A stretch of 64,000 nucleotides of DNA. Source: Hymenopus coronatus. Its lineage: Eukaryota > Arthropoda > Insecta > Mantodea > Hymenopodidae. The stretch is taken from contig CM060898.1 of the NCBI GenBank assembly GCA_030762935.1, positions 101,625,281-101,689,280 on the forward strand. Reading direction: 5' to 3'. A program made the translations under genes and the position numbers. Shown here piece by piece: positions 11,097-21,059 of this stretch; the first letter of the stretch is position 1, and every line of letters begins with the position of its first letter. The notes under the pieces were generated by a model. It ran no database searches and had not been told where the DNA came from. It was given only the letters and a program-made list of their open reading frames with translations.

Positions 11097-11955
11097 ATCT
11101 GATGTGTACCATTCACATGACTTTCTCTATATCCCTGGAACAAATTATTCTTAAAAAACTTATACTTACTGTATGCTCATCAGAAAAATTAGCAGAAATA
11201 GTCTTATTTCTTGCTTTATTGTAAGTAGAACAGAAATAAGGGAGTACCATAGGTTAAAGTGAAAGCCAAAAGCTGGTTGCTATGTGACTGATGTTCGTTT
11301 GTTTGTATGGACAGGAGTAGACAAATTCCTGTATGAGAAAAAAGTATGTTTTTCAAAGCTGAAACCAAGAAAAAGGAATATCTAAAAAACGGTCAACTGC
11401 ACGTAAAAAATGTATATGACATAAATTGTGTGTTTTAATGTGCTCTACATTTTTTGTGTGTTAAGTTTTTGTCCATCTCTTACGGTTTAGTAATTATGAA
11501 AAATTCATCTAGAATAAAGTAGTCTTCAGAGGCTATTCCCAGAAAATTCAAAATATACATTTTATTTGTCAGGTAAATAACTTAAATATACGAAATTTTA
11601 ATCAAAATCGTTAGAGCCATTTTTGAGAAAATCGAAATTTTCGAATAAAGTTCCATGTAAAGGGAAGTTTGGGGTGAGGGGATTTTTCTCATAATCTTCG
11701 TGTCGCATCCCTGGAAGATACTAAACTTAAATACCAAGTTTGGTATTTTACCGACTATTCGTTTTTGAGTTATCGTGTTCACAGACACACGGACACACGG
11801 ACACACACACGGACCTTTTTCTGAAAATATTTTTTTTTTGGATACAGGGGACCCTAAAACATATATTTCCGGTGAAGTCTTGGTATCGAATATTTTGGTG
11901 GAGTGCAATACATTCTCTATTCACTATGTACATGGTGAGTATAGAGAAAGTAAAA
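11097..11955 (+). mobile_element. Rep850 copy, full length, type I
   Basis: This is a good reference copy. Start CTGATGTGTACCATTCACAT, CAGAGGCTATTCCCAGAAAA at 11530, GTGTCGCATCCCTGGAAG at 11700, the inverted repeat AAATACCAAGTTTGGTATTT at about 11731-11750, an ACACACGG tract to 11812 and TTTCCGGTGAAGTCTTGG. The palindrome CACTATGTACATGGTGAGTATAGAGAAAG precedes GTAAAA. Frames here (e.g. 11582-11908 minus) recur only because the repeat recurs. Confidence 0.85.
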
Positions 11956-12290
11956 ATGTATATTACATAAATTGTGTGCTTTATCGTGAGCTACATTTTC
12001 TGTGTAGTAAGTTTTTCCCCATCTCTTACGGTTTAGCAGCTATGCACAACTCCGTAAAATTCATCTAGAATACAGTAGTCTTCAGAGGCTATTTCCAGAA
12101 AATTCAAGATGCCCACAAACACACACACAGACAAACAGACATACACGGACATTTTTCCAAAAAATCTTGTTTTTTTATTCGTGTACTCTCAAAACATGTA
12201 TTTCCGGTGAAATCTCGGTATCGAATTTTTGGATGCAATGCAATACATTCCCTATATACTATGTACATGGTTCGTATAGAGAAAGTAAAA
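11956..12290 (+). mobile_element. Rep850 copy, internally deleted
   Basis: It follows the previous copy head-to-tail but enters at the TATTACATAAATTGTGTGCT block. It jumps from CAGAAAATTCAAGATG (12110) straight to the CA tract (12112-12150), losing the central 250 bp with the AAATACC inverted repeat. It ends CTATGTACATGG and TATAGAGAAAGTAAAA. Confidence 0.75.
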
Positions 12291-12325
12291 ACGCGAGTCA
12301 GTTGGAGAATTTAGTGCGAGCCGAC

Positions 12326-12450
12326 GTGTTGCCATGGTAGCTCAGTGGTCAGAACAACTCGCAGAGACCAGGATAACCGGTTTCAAACCCCGGCTATGGC
12401 ATTGAATTTTTCAGTCTGACTCTACCTCTCTAGCTTTTGTCCTGTACATG
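12326..12450 (+). mobile_element. SINE-A copy, most complete
   Basis: GCCATGGTAGCTCAGTGGTC and AGAACAACTCGC give an A-box region, and CCGGTTTCAAACCCCGG gives a B-box. CTATGGC closes an acceptor-like stem with GCCATGG. The non-tRNA body is ATTGAATTTTTCAGTCTGAC, TCTACCTCTCTAGCTTTTGT, CCTGTACATG. The internal pol III promoter layout and the tRNA-like fold identify it as a tRNA-derived SINE. No clear duplication flanks it. Confidence 0.75.
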
Positions 12451-12490
12451 ACTGATGTGAAAAAAACAATTAATTTACATACAATTTCTT

Positions 12491-13353
12491 TAATTTTTAC
12501 TTTCTCTATACTCATTATGTACATAGTGTATAGAGAATGTATTGCACTCCACCAAAAATTCGATACCAAGACTTCACCGGAAATATATGTTTTAGGGTCC
12601 CCTGTATCCAAAAAAAAAGTATTTTCAGAAAAAAGTCCGTGTGTGTGTGTCCGTGTGTCTGTGAACACGATAACTCAAAAACGAAAAGTCGGTAAAATAC
12701 CAAACTTGGTATTTAAGTTTAGTATCTTCCAGGGATGCGACACGAAAATTTTCAGAAAAATCTCCCCACCCTAAACTACCCTTTACATGGAACTTTTTTC
12801 GAAAATTTTGATTTTCTAAAAAATGGCTCTAACGATTTTAATTAAAATATCGTTTATTAAAGCTATTTACCTGACAAATAAAATGTATATTTTGAATTTT
12901 CTGGGATTAGCCTCTGAAGACTACTTTACTCTGGATGAATTTTTCATAACTACTAAACCTTAAGAGATGGACAAAAACTTAACCCATAAAAAATGTAGAC
13001 CACGTTAAAACACACAATTTATGTTATATACATTTTTTTCGTGTAGTGGATCGTTTTTGAGATATTGCTTTTTCTTGGTTTCATATTTGAAAAACATATA
13101 GTTTTCTCATATAGGAATTTGTCAACTCCTGTTAATACAAACAAAGGAACACCAGTCACATAGCAACCAGCTGTTGGCTTTCACTTTAACCTATGGTACT
13201 CCCTTATTTCGCTTCTACTTACAATAAAGCAAGAAATAAGACTATTTCTGCTAATTTTTCTCGATTAGCATGAAATAAATAAAAGATAAGCTTATTAACA
13301 ATAATAATTTATAGAGATATAGAGAAAGTCATGTGAATGGAACACATCAGATT
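12491..13353 (-). mobile_element. Rep850 copy, full length, type I
   Basis: It starts TTTTTACTTTCTCTATACTC, ATTATGTACATAGTGTATAG. It carries every landmark (ACCAAACTTGGTATTTAAGT at 12698, GATGCGACACGAAAATTTTC, GATTAGCCTCTGAAGAC, ATAGCAACCAGCTGTTGG) and ends AGAGAAAGTCATGTGAATGG then AACACATCAGATTTTT. It is oriented opposite to 11097-12290. Confidence 0.85.
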
Positions 13354-13694
13354 TTTCAAAATAACATCTCAAATGTATTAAGTTGAAATCTAAAGCATCA
13401 CTCAAGTTTGAGTAAACAAAAGGAAGTATTTTCCATGGGAGAAAGTGGTTAGGGTTGAAGAAATTATCTCTTAAATCTTCATGAACATTCAAGCGAATCA
13501 TTTCCGAGTCAAGTATGAAATTCATATTTCTCAGACTTTTCCCATCACCTCCCTCCCCCTAAACACACACGCACATATAAAAGGGCTATCGATGTTACAG
13601 AATAATTCGAGGAGAGCATATAAGGAAATGCACTGTTTCAGTCATATCCTTTGATTGAATATGTTTTCATTCATACGCCTAAAATATAAACATT
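13354..13694. other. Unique sequence
   Basis: No landmark, SINE or coding domain is recognised. A 76-codon minus frame at 13295-13525 is unsupported. Confidence 0.35.
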
Positions 13695-14313
13695 GCACTG
13701 ATAACAAGTTTAGTATTTTACAAATATGCAACATGAAGATTTCATGAAAATCCTCCAACCTTTACAAGGAATAAGTTTCCATACATTTGCTTTCTTCAAA
13801 AGTGTCTATAATGATTTTGATTAAAATGCCTTATGTTCAAGATACTTACTTATATGGGAAATGAAATGCATATCTTAAATTTTCTAGGAATAACTTCTGA
13901 AGTTCTCTTTATTCTGAGTTGAATTTTATAAAACTAATAAACGTAAGAAATAGGCAAAATCTTACCACATAAATATATAAACCTAGTAAACACAATTTAT
14001 ATCAGATACATTTTCTCCTTTGTTTTTTTGTATCATGAAGTTAACCATTTCCAAAATATTCCTTGATTTGGTTTAACTTTTCATATACTTGTTTGTTTCT
14101 TTCTTTCTTTGTTCATGCCAAATGAAAATAATTCACATTTGGAAGATTTGATTTATTGCTTAAATCTAATGCATTCTACTGATTCACCTTTATAGATAGC
14201 TTCTCCATATGTTGATCTCAATAAACGTAAAGTACAAACAAAAATAAACTTTTTGAAGAGTAATTTGACATTATCGAGTAGAGAGAATAGTGTGAATGCA
14301 AGTCATTAGATTT
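13695..14313 (-). mobile_element. Rep850 copy, truncated and decayed
   Basis: It enters near the AAATACC inverted repeat (ACAAGTTTAGTATTTTAC) and follows ATGAAGATTTCATGAAAATCC, TGATTTTGATTAAAATGCC, TCTAGGAATAACTTCTGAAG, AATAAACGTAAGAAATAGGC. It ends TAGTGTGAATGCAAGTCATTAG. Its divergence is among the highest in the window. Confidence 0.65.
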
Positions 14314-14535
14314 ATTTATTGTTCTGTCACTTTCAGCTGAATATTGCGATGTTATATATAGTTGGTCCAACTGTCGTGCGCAGATATCCCTTCAGGTGTT
14401 AAACGAGTTGCATAAGTCAACGGGGTTATTTCAAGTTAAAACCAGTATATGGGGAACTGACTGAGGAACCTTCGTTTTATCCTTCTAGTTTATCAGCGGA
14501 GACAGGTCGCGCTCACTGCCTGGGGTAAAAAAATC
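14314..14535. other. Unique sequence
   Basis: No family or coding signal is seen in this GC-moderate spacer. Confidence 0.3.
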
Positions 14536-14537
14536 TG

Positions 14538-15190
14538 ATGTGTTACACTCACACGACTTTCTCTAGCTGCTCTACAAACTTCTTACAAAAGATTATTCTT
14601 CTTTCTACACAATATTATTTGATATAGACGTTAGCAAAATGTTATGTTAGTTCCTTTTTAAAAAACTGTCGTTATGCAATTGTCATTGCAAATCACTTCT
14701 TCGCTTTGTCAGGACTAGAATAAAAGAAAAACGGACACTTCCTGAGGAAAATTTAAGTACTTCACAGATGAAAACAGTAACAATAAATATCTCGGAAACG
14801 GTTACTTCCACAACAAAAGCGTAAAGACATAAATTGAGTGTTTTGTCGTGATCTACATTTTTTGTGTAGTGAATTCTTTTCTATCTCTTACGGTTTAGCA
14901 GTTAAGCAAAATTCGGAAAAATTCATCCAGAATAAAGAGGTATTCAGAGCCTATTCCCAGAAAATTCAATTATAAAGTTTATTTGTCATGTAAATATCAT
15001 TACAGCCATTTTGTGAAAGTCATAATTTTCGAGAATTTTTCCATGTAAAGGGTATTTTGGGTGTGGGGATTTTCTTGAAAACTTGGTATTTAACGGACTT
15101 TTGGCTTTTGAGCTATGTTGTCCACAGACAAACACACACGGACCTTTTTCCAAAAATGCTATTTACATAGTACCTACGTGTAGAGAAAAT
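14538..15190 (+). mobile_element. Rep850 copy, type II, internally deleted
   Basis: It starts CTGATGTGTTACACTCACAC, GACTTTCTCTAGCTGCTCTA and CAAACTTCTTACAAAAGATT, which define type II. The GTGTCGCATCCTTGG block and half of the AAATACC inverted repeat are deleted near 15080 (GAAAACTTGGTATTTAACGG). TTTCCGG is also lost before the end TACGTGTAGAGAAAATAA. Confidence 0.8.
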
Positions 15191-15580
15191 AATAAGCTAT
15201 TGCAAAACTGTTTATATAGAGCTCGCAAGCTATTGCAATTCTCCAAAAGCCAACTGTTGCATCATATTTCCCTCATTATAGTGTTCTGTGATTACATTCA
15301 GTGTAAATCAATACCCAAGGTATTTGTTGTTACAATGTTGGCAACACCTACTTTAACGTTCATTAATGTAAAATTCTGAGTTTAAGGTAAATAATCCTTA
15401 GTTGTATATACGATCTTTATATTTTATGCAAAAATGTTCAACAAGTTCGGATAAGCGGTGAAGAACATTTATTTTAATTCTTGGAAACTGCGTTATATGA
15501 AGAATTGGAATACATAACATGAATAAAACAGAAACAAAGAAGTTGAATTAAACAATTGCATCTAAAAAAAAATTTAAACA
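15191..15580. other. Unique sequence
   Basis: The short direct repeat AAGCTATTGCAA occurs twice (about 15191 and 15228). No gene or element is recognised. Confidence 0.35.
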
Positions 15581-15722
15581 TCTGGTGTGTTCTGTTCACA
15601 TGATTTGCTTTATATCTCGGTAATAAATTATTTTTAAAAGCTCATTACTGTATCTATTTAATAATTTTAACATAATTTATTTAGAAACTTTGAGAAAGTT
15701 ATATGAAAGAAACATCAGATTT
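15581..15722. mobile_element. Head-to-head Rep850 end stubs
   Basis: A + start stub (GGTGTGTTCTGTTCACATGA, TTTGCTTTATATCTCGGTAA) is followed within 80 bp by a minus end stub (TTTGAGAAAGTTATATGAAA, GAAACATCAGATTTTT). The two inverted CTGATG ends with almost no interior form a short fold-back. Confidence 0.6.
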
Positions 15723-16430
15723 TTAGATAAAGGTTCGTGCGTGTATGGGTGTCTGTGTCTGTGTACAGCACAGCTCAAAAACTAAAAGACCGTAAAATAT
15801 CAAACTTAGTATTAAGTTTAGTACCTTCCAAGGATGCGAAACGAAGATTTTCAAAATATTCCTCCACCCCAAACTACCCTTTACATGAAAAAAAAAGTTA
15901 AACTTTGTTTTCCTCAAAAATGGCTCTCTGTTTGGATTAGATGACCGTTTATTAAAGACATTTACATCAGAAATAAAATTTATATCTTGAATTTTCTGGG
16001 AATAGCTTCTGAAGACCGGGATGTATTTTGCGAAATTTTGCATAACCAATAAACTGCAAGAAATAGACAGAAATGTAGATACTACTCAAAAACTATTTTA
16101 TCGTTAAAACACAATTTGTGTCATACAAATTTTGGTGTTAGAGTTGGTTTCAATTTTTAGCTACGTGCATTTTCTCAAACGGAGTCACCTTTCGTGTCAC
16201 CTCTGTTTTGTTTTACTGATGAGCATCTTTTTTACATGGTTAAGTTTTTGAAAATATTGATTTTCTCAAAAATGATTCTAGCTTTGATTAAAACATTGTG
16301 CATTTACTATTTTTACATCAAAAATGGAATTTGTATTTTAAATTTTCTGCGAATAGCCTCCGAAGATGATGATTTTTACACAATTTTGCATAACGTAAAA
16401 GATAGATAGAAATTTAGGTACTACATAAAA
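15723..16430 (-). mobile_element. Two joined Rep850 fragments
   Basis: The first (15723-16200) enters at the GTGTCTGTGTCTGTG tract and runs through CCAAACTACCCTTTACATG and GAATAGCTTCTGAAGACC to CTCAAACGGAGTCACC. At about 16228 the unit restarts at TTTTTTACATGGTTAAG and repeats the CAAAAATGATTCTAGC, GAATAGCCTCCGAAG and ATAACGTAAAAGATAGAT blocks. Confidence 0.65.
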
Positions 16431-16432
16431 AA

Positions 16433-17281
16433 TTACACTCACATGACTGTCCCTAGCTGCTATACAAACCTCCTACAAAAGATTATTCTTCTTTGTACCC
16501 AATGCTAATCGAGATAAATATTAGCAGAATGTTATTACTCAGTTCCTAATAAGTAGAAGGGAATAAGGGAATGCGCTATGCTAAAATGATTGTCAAATGT
16601 TTTAAAAAATATTGTCATGCGATTGTCATTGCAAATCACTTCTTTGCTTGGCCAGGAGTAGAACAAAAGAAAAGCGGACACTTCTTGTCTGAGAAAAGTT
16701 TTGAAACCAATAACAAGGAATATCTCAGAAACGGTTACCTCCACAACAAAAACGTAAAGGACATAAATTGTGTGTATTGTCGTGATGTACATTTTTTGCA
16801 TAGTGAGTTTTTTTCTATCTCTACAGTTTAGCAGTTAAGCAAAATTCATCCAGAATAAAGAGGTCTTAAGAGGCTATTCCCTAAAAATTCGAGATATACA
16901 TTTTTTTCGGACAAAACTAGCTTTAATATACGGGATTTTAATCAGAATCATTAGAGCCATTTTTAAGAAAATCAAATTTTTCGAATTTGTTCCATGTAAA
17001 TGGTAGTTTTTAGTAGGGGGATTTTTTTTAAAACCTTCGTGTCGCATCCTTGGAAGATACTAAACCTAAATACCAAGTTTGGTATTTAACGGTCTTTTCG
17101 TTGGGACTATGCTGTCCACATACAAACACACACACGGACCTTTTTATAAAAATGCTTTTTTGGACTCAGGGGACCCCAAAACATATATTTCCGGTGAAAT
17201 CTCGGTATCGAATTTTTGGATGCTTTACAATACCTTCTCTATCCCTATGTATATTTTACATATGGGGCTAGCGAAAGTGAA
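16433..17281 (+). mobile_element. Rep850 copy, type II, near full length
   Basis: ACACTCACATGACTGTCCCT, AGCTGCTATACAAACCTCCT and ACAAAAGATTATTCTTC give the type II start. AGAAGGGAATAAGGGAATGC, GTCATTGCAAATCACTTC, GTGTCGCATCCTTGGAAG (17040) and AATACCAAGTTTGGTATTTA follow. It ends with the shortened palindrome ATGTATATTTTACATATGGG and CTAGCGAAAGTGAAAA. Confidence 0.8.
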
Positions 17282-17560
17282 AAGATACGATTTAGGTCAT
17301 ATAAATGCTTGTTGTAGAGTTGTTTCAATTTTCTCAAACGGTGTCACCTTTCGTTTCACTTCCCCTGACAATGCAAAGCGAACCGTACTTCAATTGTACA
17401 CATGACAACCAGCTCTTAAAAGACTTGACTATGCTTTAGCCTAGTGTGCTATCTTATTTCTCTTTTGCTTAGTAATTTGACAATTTCTACTCCATTAGCA
17501 TGATAGAAGTGTAATCTTTTGTAAGAATAGTTTCTTTTTAGAATAGGTAGACGAAATCCT
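17282..17560 (-). mobile_element. Rep850 fragment (CTGATG-side half)
   Basis: TTGTAGAGTTGTTTCAATTT, CAAACGGTGTCACCTTTCG, TTAGCCTAGTGTGC and CATTAGCATGATAGAAG are minus-oriented landmarks. The fragment meets the previous + copy end-on. Confidence 0.6.
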
Positions 17561-17562
17561 GT

Positions 17563-18335
17563 ACATTTTTTACTTTCTCTACATTTACTATGTACAAAGT
17601 ATATAGAAAAGGTATTGTAATGCACCCAAAAATTCGATACCGAGATTTCACCGGAAATACATGTTTTGGGACCCCTGAATCCAAGAAAAATATTTTTAGA
17701 AAAAGGTCTGTGTGTGTCTACAGCGTAGTTCAAAAACAAAAAGACCATTAAATCTCAAATTTGGTATTTAATTTTGGTGTCTTCCAAGGATGCGACACAA
17801 AGATATTCAGGAAAATCTCCCCACAACAAACTACCATTTATATGGACAAATTTTCGACAATTTTGATTTTCTAAACTTTCGATTTAGATTAAAATCCCGT
17901 ACATTAAAATTTATATCTTGTATTTACTATGAATAGCCTTTGTCGAATTTTGCATATCGTTTAAACCGTAAAACAAGGCACGCAAAAAATGTTGATCCTG
18001 GTAAAACACACAATTTATGCCATAAGCATTTTTGTTGTAGAGTTGACCGTTTCCAAGATATTCCATGATATCTGTTTCAGTTTTGAAATACCTTTCTCAG
18101 ACAGGAAGTGTACGTTTTTCTTTTGTTTTACTCCTAGCCAAGCAAAGAAGCTGTTTACAATGGCATAACAACAGCTTTTAAAACATTTGACTGTCACTTT
18201 AGCATAGCGCATTCCTTTAGTGTCCTTCTTATAATGAACTCAGTAATAAGTACATTGTGCTAATGTTTATCTTGATTAGCATAGTGTAGAGGCAAGAATA
18301 TTTTGTAAGAAGTGTGGTACATCAGATTTTTTGTA
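17563..18335 (-). mobile_element. Rep850 copy, type II, near full length
   Basis: It starts TTTTACTTTCTCTACATTTA, CTATGTACAAAGTATATAG. GATACCGAGATTTCACCGGA, GATGCGACACAAAG, GCATAGCGCATTCC and GTAGAGGCAAGAATATTTTG follow. The end is shortened to GAAGTGTGGTACATCAGATT. Confidence 0.75.
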
Positions 18336-18543
18336 TTCTAGAATCTCTTTGTCACAAATTTTTAGGACGACCTGAGTTCAGTAATTTCCAAGTGCGAGCA
18401 TAGCATGTGGATGCTGCTGCAATATTTTTTGCAGATGCTGTACCAGAGCCTCTCGTTTCTTTGCCGTCTTGCTGTTGTAGCGTCTCGGCTCACAACCCGC
18501 CCCTTTGCGCGTATGGACAGAGACAAATAACACGGGCAGCTGC

Positions 18544-18577
18544 CTTCTTCTTCTTCTTCTTCTTCTTCTTCTTCTTT
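18544..18577 (+). repeat. (TTC)n microsatellite
   Basis: About eleven uninterrupted CTT/TTC units. The minus strand reads poly-GAA and produces a run of Glu codons in a spurious frame. Confidence 0.95.
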
Positions 18578-18697
18578 AATAGCTGTTTCGTCCCGCAACT
18601 TCTCTCTCTCCCGAGAATTTATTATTGGTCCGCCTGAGTTGAGGACAAACTTGGTAGGAGGGGCTTAGGACGTTTACTCAGTATTATGATGCTACTC

Positions 18698-18721
18698 TGT
18701 GTGTGTGTGTGTGTGTGTGTG
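18698..18721 (+). repeat. (TG)n microsatellite
   Basis: Twelve TG units, followed about 30 bp later by a short CACACACACAC run (18753-18764). The two could pair as a hairpin. Confidence 0.9.
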
Positions 18722-19170
18722 ATGGAAGAGCTACCGCATCGCAACGCGCCTTCACACACACACAGAATAAACAGACAGACGTATGAATCGTAATGTTGCG
18801 TAGCCATCGCTTCGCATCATGATCTTGACTTATAGTCGGCGTCTAGAATGTCTGTCTTGGTGTGCTTTTAACGCGCACACACACACATCCCGCTCTGTCA
18901 GCTCTGTGTGTGAGACCTGAAATGGTTCCGACGACACTCAGCGCATCTGCTACTCCCAGCAGCTTAGTTGCATTTTAACCTCCACTTGAACGCCAGCATG
19001 GCAGTAATAAATCGCAACGACAGCGCAAGGAGTATTTTTGCACTGTTTGACTGCACCAAAATATTCTACAACATTAATTTAAGAAAACTCCCTTCTCGAG
19101 AAGTGATGCATGGAGCTTTTTCCAAACGGTACCAAATCCATAACTCTTCTTGACTTTGGAAACTAAAAGA

Positions 19171-19425
19171 ATATGATTTATTCCATCCACATCATTTTAT
19201 CTACTACTCTCTAACAAAATATTATTACGAATTCTTATATATAAATATAGACATACACATACACACAGACAGACAGACACACACAAGGACAATTTTCTAA
19301 TTTTTTTTTTTATTCAGCGGATCTAAAACATATATTTTCGGTGAAACTACCCTATAAAATTTTGGGGTGCAATACAATACCTGATACACTATGTATATAG
19401 TGCGTGTACGGAAAGTATATATACT
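19171..19425 (+). mobile_element. Rep850 copy with large internal deletion
   Basis: The start ATGATTTATTCCATCCACAT and CATTTTATCTACTACTCTCT is joined directly to the CA tract (19250-19287), then TATTTTCGGTGAAACTACCC and the end ACACTATGTATATAGTGCGTG. The middle ~600 bp is missing. Confidence 0.65.
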
Positions 19426-19451
19426 GCATAAGCGAATTTCAATTTCTTGTT

Positions 19452-19684
19452 TTTGGTAGTGTTTAACGCCCGGTTGTGGCTTCGCAGGCGATGACACTGA
19501 TGATATATGAATGAAGATGGAGCACCGGTGGAATGCGATAGCGGGGAAAACCGGAGAAACCGGAGAAAACCCGTCCCTGCGCCGATTTGTCCACCACAAA
19601 TCTCACATGCGGTCACTTGGGATCGAACCCGGGACGTCTAAATGGACACTTGTGCAGTATATATAGCGATCATACCGACACCAT
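19452..19684 (-). mobile_element. SINE-C copy, minus strand, with tRNA-like head
   Basis: The minus strand has a canonical B-box GGGTTCGATCCC at 19619-19632. Downstream come GCATGTGAGATTTGTGGTGG, TCGCATTCCACCGGTGCTCC and CGGGCGTTAAACACTACC. An AAAAACAAG tail is near 19452. An A-box-like segment is expected around 19660-19680 but is weak. It shares the body with 9648-9836. Confidence 0.7.
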
Positions 19685-19776
19685 GTTACTTTCTCTGCAC
19701 GCACTATATAATATATAGAAAAGGTGTTGCATTACACCCAAAAATTCCATAACGTAATTTCACCGGAAATATATGT

Positions 19777-20341
19777 TGTTTTTTTTTGTTGTTTTTTTTT
19801 TGTTTTTTTTTGTTTTTGTTTTTTTTTGGTAAGCTTAACGTCCTTTAACCTGGTTGGTCATATTGAACGATGAATGAAATTGATGAAATGATGCTCAAAT
19901 GAACTCCGGGTCCATGGAGCTTAAAATTACTCGACATTCGTGTTCTCAGGATAGTGCTAACTTCATATACCCAAGGTCGTGGGTTCAAACCCGGCGGAGG
20001 ACGATGGATTTTTTCGGGCGTAAAAAAACCTTAGCATGGCTTCCTTCGGAAGGGAAGTAAAGCTGTGGGTCCCGTGTCGTAGATTTACGGCACGTAAAAG
20101 AACTTGAAGCCTGATAAGAGAGGCCTCTGAGCAAAATTAAGCGATCTTTCACGTCCAATATAGAATGGGACGCTGAGAACCAAAGCAGTTAAAGAGCGTC
20201 CATAAATAACAGGCCATTTCTTTCTCAGGATAAGGGAAATCCCCGAAAAAACCTTATCCAGGTAACTCACCCTAAGCGAGATTCGAACCCATGACCTTTT
20301 GAATGTGAGCAGACACGCCATACCACACTACCCAGGCAGAC
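19777..20341 (-). mobile_element. SINE-B1, complete, with 9-bp target-site duplication
   Basis: AAATATATG flanks it on both sides (19768-19776 and 20342-20350) inside Rep850. The minus strand begins with a tRNA-like head: GTAGTGTGGTATGGCGTGTC near the A-box and ATGGGTTCGAATCTCGC at the B-box. A body with GAGTTACCTGGATAAGG and GACCAACCAGGTTAAAGG follows. It ends in an A-rich tail seen as a T-rich run at 19779-19828. It is an LINE-mobilised, pol III-transcribed non-autonomous element by structure. Another SINE sits inside it (19954-20221). Confidence 0.85.
19954..20221 (+). mobile_element. SINE-B2 nested inside SINE-B1, with 11-bp duplication
   Basis: TTCTCAGGATA flanks it at 19943-19953 and 20222-20232. 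The B1 sequence is collinear with the copy at 22275-22483 once the insert is removed. The insert has a B-box GGGTTCAAACCCGGCGGAGG, then GATGGATTTTTTCGGGCGTA, TGGCTTCCTTCGGAAGGGAA, GATTTACGGCACGTAAAAGA and AAGCGATCTTTCACGTCC. The 5' head looks shortened and no poly-A tail is visible. Confidence 0.85.
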
Positions 20342-21059
20342 AAATATATGCTTTAAGACGCCCTGAATAAAACAAAACAAAATTTTGTGAAAAATGCTCG
20401 TGTGTGTATCTGTCTGTCTGTCTGTGTATGTGTGTGTGTATGTATGAGTCTGTGGGCAGCATAGCTCAAAAACGAAAAAGTCTGTTAAATACTTAACTTG
20501 GTGTTTAATTTCAGCATCTTCCTAGGATGCAACAGGAATACTTTTAAGAAAATCTCCACACCCCAACTACCCTTTACATGGAACATTTTTCAAAAATTGT
20601 AATTTTCTCAAAAATGGCTCCAACGATTTTGATGAAAATGTCGTACTATATCAAAGATATTTACATGACAATTAAGTGTATATTTTGAATTTTCTTGGAA
20701 TAACCACTGAAGACATCTTTATTCTGGATGAATTTTGCGGAATGTTGCATAACTGTAAACCGTAAGAAATAGACAAAAAGTTACTTAATAGAACATGTAA
20801 ATCTCATTAAAACACACAATTTATGTTATATAATTTTTTTCGTAGAGTTCATCATTTTTTAGATATTGTTGTTGGTTATTAATACTTTTCTCATATGGGA
20901 ACTTGTTACCTCTTGTCCATACAAAGAAACTTCAAGTACATAGCAACCAGTTTTTGACATTCGCTTTAACCTATGGTACTCCCTTATTTCTCTTCTGCTT
21001 TGAAAGAACAAGTAACTAAACCATTTCTGCTATTTTTTCTAATTAGCATGAAGTAAATA

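Larger units (their letters stand above)
18336..19170. other. GC-richer unique island with simple repeats
   Basis: Rep850 is absent. CpG-bearing sequence (ACGCGCACACACACACAT, CGTCTCGGCTCACAACCCGC) is more frequent than around it, with several microsatellites. The 61-codon frame 18968-19153 (+) has no recognised motif. The island could be a 5' exon or regulatory stretch of a neighbouring gene, but nothing here proves it. Confidence 0.4.

Noticed and set aside
12326..12400. Functional tRNA gene in the SINE-A head
   Set aside because: The arms are too degenerate for a cloverleaf, the same head recurs with the same non-tRNA body at four other places, and no pol III terminator follows directly.
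11582..12774. Similar 100-aa frames at 11582-11908 (-) and 12448-12774 (+), both containing TKTSPEIYVLGSPVSKK
   Set aside because: They are the same strand of Rep850 read in oppositely oriented copies. In other copies the frame is broken by indels, and the reverse strand is equally open, so the similarity is repeat identity, not protein conservation.
18362..18598. Minus frame with a long Glu run
   Set aside because: The Glu run is the (GAA)n microsatellite. The remainder has no motif.
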